Of a DNA stretch of 44,598 nucleotides, positions 40,626-44,598 are shown piece by piece. Position 1 is the stretch's first letter; each line of letters begins with the position of its first letter. Both the position numbers and the translations under genes were made by a program. The stretch is from positions 1-44,598 of the forward strand of contig UQKQ01000014.1 in NCBI GenBank assembly GCA_900541645.1, given 5' to 3'. The notes below the pieces were generated by a model. The model made no database searches, was not told where the DNA came from, and worked only from the letters and a program-made list of their open reading frames with translations. Source of the DNA: an uncultured Collinsella sp. GTDB taxonomy: Bacteria > Actinomycetota > Coriobacteriia > Coriobacteriales > Coriobacteriaceae.

Positions 40626-41771
40626 ATGGACCTTGCTGACATCCGCCAGGCCATCGATGACATCGACACCACGCTCCTCAACAGCTTTGTCGAGCGCATG
40701 GACATTGCCACCGAGGTCGCCAAGTCAAAAATCGAGATGGGCAAGGCCGTCTTCGACCCCGCCCGTGAGCGCTCCAAGCTCAACAACCTCGCCAGCCGCG
40801 CCCCCGAGCGCTACGAGGCGCAGACCATCACCCTGTTCTGTCTCCTCATGAGCATGAGCAAGGCCGAGCAGCAGCGCTACATCAACGAGCTCAAGGGCAT
40901 CACGGTGTCGCAAAAGGCCCATGCCACGGCTGCAGCCTCCGACACGCCCTTCCCTCAAACGGCCACCGTCGCCTGCCAGGGCGTCGAGGGCGCTTACAGT
41001 CAAATCGCCGCGTGCAAACTCTTCGACGTGCCCGACATCGCGTTTTTCGAGACCTTCGAGGGCGTTATGCGCGCCGTGCGCGACGGCTTCTGCGAGTTTG
41101 GCGTGCTGCCCATCGAGAACTCCACCGCCGGCTCAGTCAACGCCGTCTACGACCTGCTCGCCCAGTTCGACTTCCGCATCGTGCGCTCGCTGCGCCTCAA
41201 GATCGACCACAACTTGCTCGTCAAGCCCGGCACCAAGCTCGCGGGCATACGCGAGGTCTACAGCCACGGTCAGGCCATCGCGCAGTGCGCTAGCTTTATC
41301 GAGGCGCACGGCCTGCACGCCACCAAGTACCCCAACACCGCCATGTCGGCCGAGATGGTCGCCAGCTCCGAGCGCACCGATGTTGCCGCCATCGCATCGC
41401 GCAGCTGCGCCGCACTCTACGGTCTGGAGGTGCTGGAGCCCAACATCCAGGACTCGGACAACAACTACACGCGCTTTGTCGTCATCAGCCGCGAGCCACG
41501 CGTCTACCCCGGTGCCAACCGCACCTCGCTTATGATTACCACGGCCAACGAGCCGGGCGCGCTCTATCGCGTACTCGAGCGTTTCTACGCGCTCAATATC
41601 AACCTCATCAAGCTCGAGAGCCGTCCCATCCCCGGGCATGACTTTGAGTTTATGTTCTACTTTGACCTGGACTGCCCCTTTGGTAGCAAGGCCCTCGACG
41701 ACTTGCTCGACTCCATCGATGACGTGTGCGAGAGCTTCACCTACTTTGGCAGCTACACGGAGGTGCTCTAG
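40626..41771 (+). CDS. pheA: Bifunctional chorismate mutase/prephenate dehydratase (P-protein)
   Basis: PheA converts chorismate to prephenate and then phenylpyruvate. The 381-residue protein has an AroQ-type chorismate mutase domain (1-90; DIRQAIDDIDTTLLNSFVER), a prephenate dehydratase domain (about 110-285; VACQGVEGAYSQIA, ENSTAGSVNAVYDLL, and TRFVVIS with the catalytic Thr) and a C-terminal ACT domain with PGALYRVL and ESRP, the Phe-binding motifs. AAGGGG lies five bases before the ATG. It also provides the chorismate mutase activity that tyrA lacks. Confidence 0.96.
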   Translation: MDLADIRQAIDDIDTTLLNSFVERMDIATEVAKSKIEMGKAVFDPARERSKLNNLASRAPERYEAQTITLFCLLMSMSKAEQQRYINELKGITVSQKAHATAAASDTPFPQTATVACQGVEGAYSQIAACKLFDVPDIAFFETFEGVMRAVRDGFCEFGVLPIENSTAGSVNAVYDLLAQFDFRIVRSLRLKIDHNLLVKPGTKLAGIREVYSHGQAIAQCASFIEAHGLHATKYPNTAMSAEMVASSERTDVAAIASRSCAALYGLEVLEPNIQDSDNNYTRFVVISREPRVYPGANRTSLMITTANEPGALYRVLERFYALNINLIKLESRPIPGHDFEFMFYFDLDCPFGSKALDDLLDSIDDVCESFTYFGSYTEVL

Positions 41772-43022
41772 ATGACCGATACCGCCGCAACCCGCCCCTA
41801 CGGCGTGCTGGGCCGCGTGCTGGGCCACAGCTACACCCCGACCATCTACAAGGAGCTCGCGGGGCTCGAGTACGTACGATTTGAGCGCGAGCCCGAGGAT
41901 CTTGAGGCCTTTATGACAGGCGACGAATGGGAGGGCACCAACGTGACCATCCCCTACAAGCGCGCCGTCATGGACTACCTGGACGAGCTGAGCCCACTCG
42001 CCGAGCGCATGGGAAACGTCAACACCATCACGCGCCTGCCCGACGGCCGCCTGCGCGGCGACAACACCGACTACTTCGGTTTCCAGTGCTTGGTTGAAGA
42101 GCTGGGTGCCCAGGTTGCCGGCAAGAAGGCCCTCGTGCTCGGTGCCACCGGTGGCGCCGGCACCACTGCCAGCATGGTGCTCGGCGACCTGGGCGCCATC
42201 GTCGTGCCGGTCGGCCGTACGAGCGAAGTCAACTACGACAACATCGCGCAGCAGTCCGATGCCGCCCTGCTCGTCAACTGCACGCCCGCCGGCATGTTCC
42301 CCCATTGCCCCGACGCGCCTTGTACGCTCGAGGGGCTCGATGCGCTCGAGGGCGTCATCGACATTGTCTACAACCCCGCTCGCACGGGACTCATGCTCGA
42401 GGCCGAGCGCCGCGGCATCCCCTACATCGGCGGTCTGCTCATGCTCGTGGCCCAGGCGGCGCAAGCCGTTGAGCGCTACACCGGCCAGGTCACTCCGCGC
42501 GAGCGCATTCTGGACGTAACGGAGCGCCTGTCACGCCGCGAGCAGAACATCGCGCTGATCGGCATGCCGGGCTCGGGCAAGACCCGTGTGGGCGAGCAGA
42601 TTGCCCTGCTCACGGGGCGAGAGCACATCGACCTGGACCGCGCCCTCGAGGAGCGCCTGGGCAGGCCCTGCGCCGACTTTATCGTCGAGAGCGGCGAGGC
42701 GGCCTTCCGCGAGCAGGAGACGGCGGTGCTGGCCGGCATCTCCAAGTGCAGCGGCCTGGTGCTTTCCACGGGCGGCGGCGTGGTCACGCGCGACGAGAAC
42801 TACCCGCTACTGCACCAGAACAGCCAGATCGTGATGCTCAACCGCAAGCTCGACGAACTCGCCCACAAGGGACGCCCCATCACCGCCCGCGATGGTATCG
42901 ACAAGCTGGCCGAGCAGCGCATGCCGCGCTACCGCGCCTGGGCCGACTACATCATCGACTCGCGCGACTGCGCCGCCAACACCGCCCAAACCCTCCTCGA
43001 CACCCTCCCACCCGCTCTCTAA
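41772..43022 (+). CDS. aroE-aroK: Fused shikimate dehydrogenase-shikimate kinase
   Basis: One 416-residue protein carries two consecutive shikimate steps. Residues 1 to about 245 form AroE: GHSYTP (substrate-binding Ser and Thr), TNVTIPYK with the catalytic Lys, GNVNTI, GDNTDYFG with the catalytic Asp, the LGATGGAGTTAS nucleotide loop and LLMLVAQAAQAVE. Residues about 260-416 form AroK: ALIGMPGSGKTRVGEQIA with Walker A, HIDLDRALEERLGR, ESGEAAFREQE and STGGGVV. GGAGG lies eight bases before the ATG, which directly follows the pheA stop. Joined AroK-AroE pieces are known in eukaryotic AROM, but in the order AroK-AroD-AroE. Confidence 0.95.
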   Translation: MTDTAATRPYGVLGRVLGHSYTPTIYKELAGLEYVRFEREPEDLEAFMTGDEWEGTNVTIPYKRAVMDYLDELSPLAERMGNVNTITRLPDGRLRGDNTDYFGFQCLVEELGAQVAGKKALVLGATGGAGTTASMVLGDLGAIVVPVGRTSEVNYDNIAQQSDAALLVNCTPAGMFPHCPDAPCTLEGLDALEGVIDIVYNPARTGLMLEAERRGIPYIGGLLMLVAQAAQAVERYTGQVTPRERILDVTERLSRREQNIALIGMPGSGKTRVGEQIALLTGREHIDLDRALEERLGRPCADFIVESGEAAFREQETAVLAGISKCSGLVLSTGGGVVTRDENYPLLHQNSQIVMLNRKLDELAHKGRPITARDGIDKLAEQRMPRYRAWADYIIDSRDCAANTAQTLLDTLPPAL

Positions 43023-43024
43023 TC

Positions 43025-43065
43025 AAAACCACCACAAAGGGGGCAGGCAACTTTGTGGTGGTTTT
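43025..43065 (+). terminator. Intrinsic terminator between aroE-aroK and aroQ
   Basis: Perfect 15-base arms (AAAACCACCACAAAG and its complement) enclose an 11-base loop, and the right arm ends in TTTT. It starts two bases after the aroE-aroK stop. It can work in both directions and probably lowers aroQ expression relative to the rest. Confidence 0.85.
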
Positions 43066-43086
43066 CCAATCGCAAAGGAAGCAACC

Positions 43087-43524
43087 ATGAAAGCACTCGT
43101 CATCAACGGCCCCAACCTCAACATGCTCGGCATTCGCGAGCCGGGCATCTATGGCAGCGACAACTACGACCGTTTAGTGCAGATCTGCCAGGAAGCGGGC
43201 GCCGCACAGGGCTTCGACGAGATCGAGGTCTTCCAGTCCAACCACGAGGGCGGCATCGTCGACAAGATCCAGGAGGCCTACGGCAAGGTCGACGGCATCG
43301 TCATCAACCCGGCCGCTTATACGCATACAAGCGTGGCGATCCTCGATGCCCTCAAGGCCGTCGCCATCCCGGCTGTGGAGGTCCACATCAGCGCTGTCGA
43401 GACCCGCGAGGACTTCCGCCAGGTGAGCTATGCACGCCTAGCCTGCTTCGCCACCATCACCGGCGAAGGCCTCCAAGGCTACGCTCACGCACTGGAGCTG
43501 CTGAGGGAGCGTATCGAAAAGTAA
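43087..43524 (+). CDS. aroQ: 3-dehydroquinate dehydratase, type II
   Basis: This enzyme makes 3-dehydroshikimate. The 145-residue dodecameric type II protein has INGPNLNMLGIREPGIYG with the catalytic Tyr, QSNHEGGIVDKIQEA, NPAAYTHTSVAILDA and VEVHISAVETREDFR with the catalytic His. AAAGGAAG precedes the ATG. It is the last gene of the aro cluster, completing the pathway that lacks aroD elsewhere in the operon. Confidence 0.97.
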   Translation: MKALVINGPNLNMLGIREPGIYGSDNYDRLVQICQEAGAAQGFDEIEVFQSNHEGGIVDKIQEAYGKVDGIVINPAAYTHTSVAILDALKAVAIPAVEVHISAVETREDFRQVSYARLACFATITGEGLQGYAHALELLRERIEK

Positions 43525-43606
43525 AATGCCAACCCCAACAAACAGCAGCGGCTTGCTCGCGCTCGGCTCCAGCAGCACACAAGATGAAAAAAGCCCAGAC
43601 CACCAA
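43525..43606 (+). other. Residual intergenic sequence between aroQ and the IS
   Basis: No gene is seen. The last part, AAAAAAGCCCAGACCACCAA, looks like the left arm of a bidirectional intrinsic terminator whose right arm is missing. The IS left end begins directly after it. Confidence 0.4.
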
Positions 43607-43612
43607 TGAACT

Positions 43613-43653
43613 GCCTCCCATTTCTTGGACATGAGAAATGGGAGGCTTTCTTT
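43613..43653 (+). promoter_or_regulatory. IS left-end hairpin: terminator and SD mask
   Basis: A 13-bp perfect stem (GCCTCCCATTTCT with its complement) encloses an eight-base loop and is followed by TTTCTTT. The 3' arm contains GGGAGG (43640-43645), the only SD for orfA, eight bases before its ATG. The hairpin would therefore stop outside transcripts and, if they read through, block translation. Confidence 0.75.
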
Positions 43654-44145
43654 ATGCGCGTTGATTTGAGAGTGAAGCATGATATCGAGGCCAGGAAGGC
43701 GGCCATAGGGCTCTTCGAGCTCTGGCACGGGTATAAATCTGCCGCGATTGCCCTTTCGCTTCCCGTGGAAGCCGTGAGAAGATGGCAGGAGATATACCGC
43801 GCATTCGGGAGCGAGGTGCTGCTGCGCATGGACGGAAAGCAGGGCAGGTACACATACGAGCAGAAGGTCGCCGCCGCCTCCGCCGTCGTCGACGGCGGCA
43901 TGACGAAGGCCGAGGCGATGGCGGCGTTCGGCATAATGTCGATGTCGCCGCTCAAGAAGTGGTGCGCGCTATACCGCCGGGGCGGCGCGGAGGCCCTGCG
44001 CCCGAGGCCCAAGGGCCGGCCGAAGGGTTCCAAGGCGAGGCCGCGGACCCGCGAGGAGGAGCTCGAGGAGCGGTGCCGTAGGCTCGAGGCCGAGGTGGCC
44101 TACCTAAAAAAATTACGCGCCCTGGTCGAGAGGGACGGGCTCTGA
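43654..44145 (+). CDS. IS3-family transposase OrfA (helix-turn-helix)
   Basis: The 163-residue protein has two helix-turn-helix regions (KSAAIALSLPVEAVRRW at about 28-44 and TKAEAMAAFGIMSMSPLKKW at about 84-103), a basic linker (RPKGRPKGSKARPRTRE), and a C-terminal leucine zipper (EELEERCRRLEAEVAYLKKL). This is the DNA-binding, dimerising part of the transposase. The ATG at 43654 has GGGAGG upstream, but within a hairpin. Its end overlaps orfB. Confidence 0.9.
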   Translation: MRVDLRVKHDIEARKAAIGLFELWHGYKSAAIALSLPVEAVRRWQEIYRAFGSEVLLRMDGKQGRYTYEQKVAAASAVVDGGMTKAEAMAAFGIMSMSPLKKWCALYRRGGAEALRPRPKGRPKGSKARPRTREEELEERCRRLEAEVAYLKKLRALVERDGL

Positions 44146-44153
44146 CCAGGGCG
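44106..44153 (+). other. Programmed -1 frameshift site of the IS
   Basis: A7 (44106-44112) is read as A AAA AAA in the orfA frame, a classic -1 slippery heptamer. Five bases later a stem of ten pairs (CGCCCTGGTC with GACCAGGGCG, 44118-44127 and 44144-44153) begins, with four more inner pairs (AGAG/CTCT). The orfA stop TGA (44143-44145) overlaps the 3' arm of the stem. Slippage puts ribosomes into the orfB frame. Confidence 0.85.
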
Positions 44154-44598
44154 AAGGCCGAAGCGGTCGCGGCCCTGCGCGCCGAGGGGCACGCGCTCGG
44201 GCACCTGCTCGCATGCGCCGAGCTCAAGCGGTCGACCTACTACTACGCCCTCGCGCACCCGCCGAGGCCCACGCGCCCCGAGCTCTGGGAGGCGGCCGCC
44301 GAGATCTTCTCGCGCACCGCCAACGGCTGCGGGCACCGGCAGATAGCGATGTGCCTCAGGGCGGAAGAGGGGGCCGTGATAGCCGACAAGACCGTGCTCA
44401 AGATGATGCGCGAGATGGGGATTCGCTGCGGTATCAGACGCGAGACGGCCTACCACGGGTACAACTCGTACAGGGGCGTCGTCGGCAGGACGTTCGAGAA
44501 CGTGATCGCGAGGGATTTCGACGCCGGGGCCCCGTGGCGGAAGCTGGGGACGGACGTCGCCGAGTTCAAGGTGGCGGGCGGCAAGGCCTACTGGGCCC
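44112..44598 (+). CDS. IS3-family transposase OrfB (catalytic), cut by window end
   Basis: In the -1 frame after the slippery site the protein reads ...AELKRSTYYYAL, then the HTH_21-like region (ANGCGHRQIAMCLRAEEG, KTVLKMMREMGIRC) and WRKLGTDVAEFKVAGGKAYW. TDVAEF holds the first Asp of the DDE integrase triad; the other two acidic residues lie outside the window. No own start codon with SD is seen, so it is most likely made as an OrfAB fusion. The start coordinate is the first shifted codon. Confidence 0.88.
   Translation, partial: MTRPGREGRALTRAKAEAVAALRAEGHALGHLLACAELKRSTYYYALAHPPRPTRPELWEAAAEIFSRTANGCGHRQIAMCLRAEEGAVIADKTVLKMMREMGIRCGIRRETAYHGYNSYRGVVGRTFENVIARDFDAGAPWRKLGTDVAEFKVAGGKAYWA

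Larger units (their letters stand above)
43607..44598 (+). mobile_element. IS3-family insertion sequence (IS150-like group), left part
   Basis: The element starts at TGAACTG (43607), matching the TG-ended inverted repeats of IS3-family elements. It carries orfA, an A7 slippery site with a stem-loop, and an overlapping orfB transposase whose first catalytic-Asp motif (TDVAEF) lies near the window end. The right end is not in the window. Arg codons AGG/AGA are frequent in the IS and rare in the flanking genes, a sign of foreign origin. Confidence 0.9.

Noticed and set aside
1..44598. CRISPR arrays, prophage, toxin-antitoxin or defence genes
   Set aside because: No spaced direct repeats and no recognisable phage, toxin or nuclease modules beyond the housekeeping genes and the IS.

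Overview
The window looks like a chromosomal segment of a GC-rich, rod-type, Gram-positive anaerobe, most likely a member of the Coriobacteriia close to Collinsella. This is inferred from the high GC content with strong GCC/CTC/CGC codon preference, a two-subunit glycyl-tRNA synthetase (glyQ-glyS), pyruvate phosphate dikinase with its regulator, many Firmicute-like proteins and gene orders in a GC-rich background, and frequent TTG starts behind strong Shine-Dalgarno (SD) sequences. No database search was possible, so the genus is a guess.

Positions 1-34,882 are almost all on the minus strand and hold housekeeping operons. In transcription order within each block they are: (a) yraN-comM-dprA (dprA runs off the left edge), rplS-rnhB, and ppdK; (b) rpsP-khpA-rimM-trmD-lepB followed by glyQ-glyS-ppdK regulator; (c) a divergent plus-strand dinB between rpsP and the rsfS terminator; (d) a long rod-shape and ribosome-assembly block, mreB-mreC-mreD-mrdA-rodA, a DUF697-like membrane protein, a radical SAM protein, a DUF2344 protein, then rplU-rpmA-obgE-nadD-yqeK-rsfS; (e) ppiB and a TPR membrane protein, a zinc-ribbon membrane protein, a P-type ATPase, and tRNA-Arg(CCG).

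From 35,000 the strand switches. A plus-strand cluster encodes the whole path from PEP plus erythrose-4-phosphate to chorismate and on to the Phe and Tyr precursors: aroF, tyrA, aroB, aroA, aroC, pheA, an aroE-aroK fusion and aroQ. Its leader contains a compact intrinsic terminator between a candidate promoter and aroF, with a possible short leader peptide containing Tyr and Phe codons. This looks like transcription attenuation. A second strong terminator separates aroQ from the rest.

The right edge is an IS3-family insertion sequence (orfA complete, orfB cut by the window end). It shows an A7 slippery site with a downstream stem-loop, and a left-end hairpin that hides the transposase SD. It may have landed inside the aro operon's own terminator.

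The most unusual non-coding signals are the aroF attenuator, a 78-bp near-perfect palindrome between the ppdK regulator and ppdK, helically phased GGTAAA repeats upstream of ppdK, a terminator-like hairpin inside the start of mreC, and the translation and frameshift controls of the IS. I saw no CRISPR array, prophage, or classical defence system.
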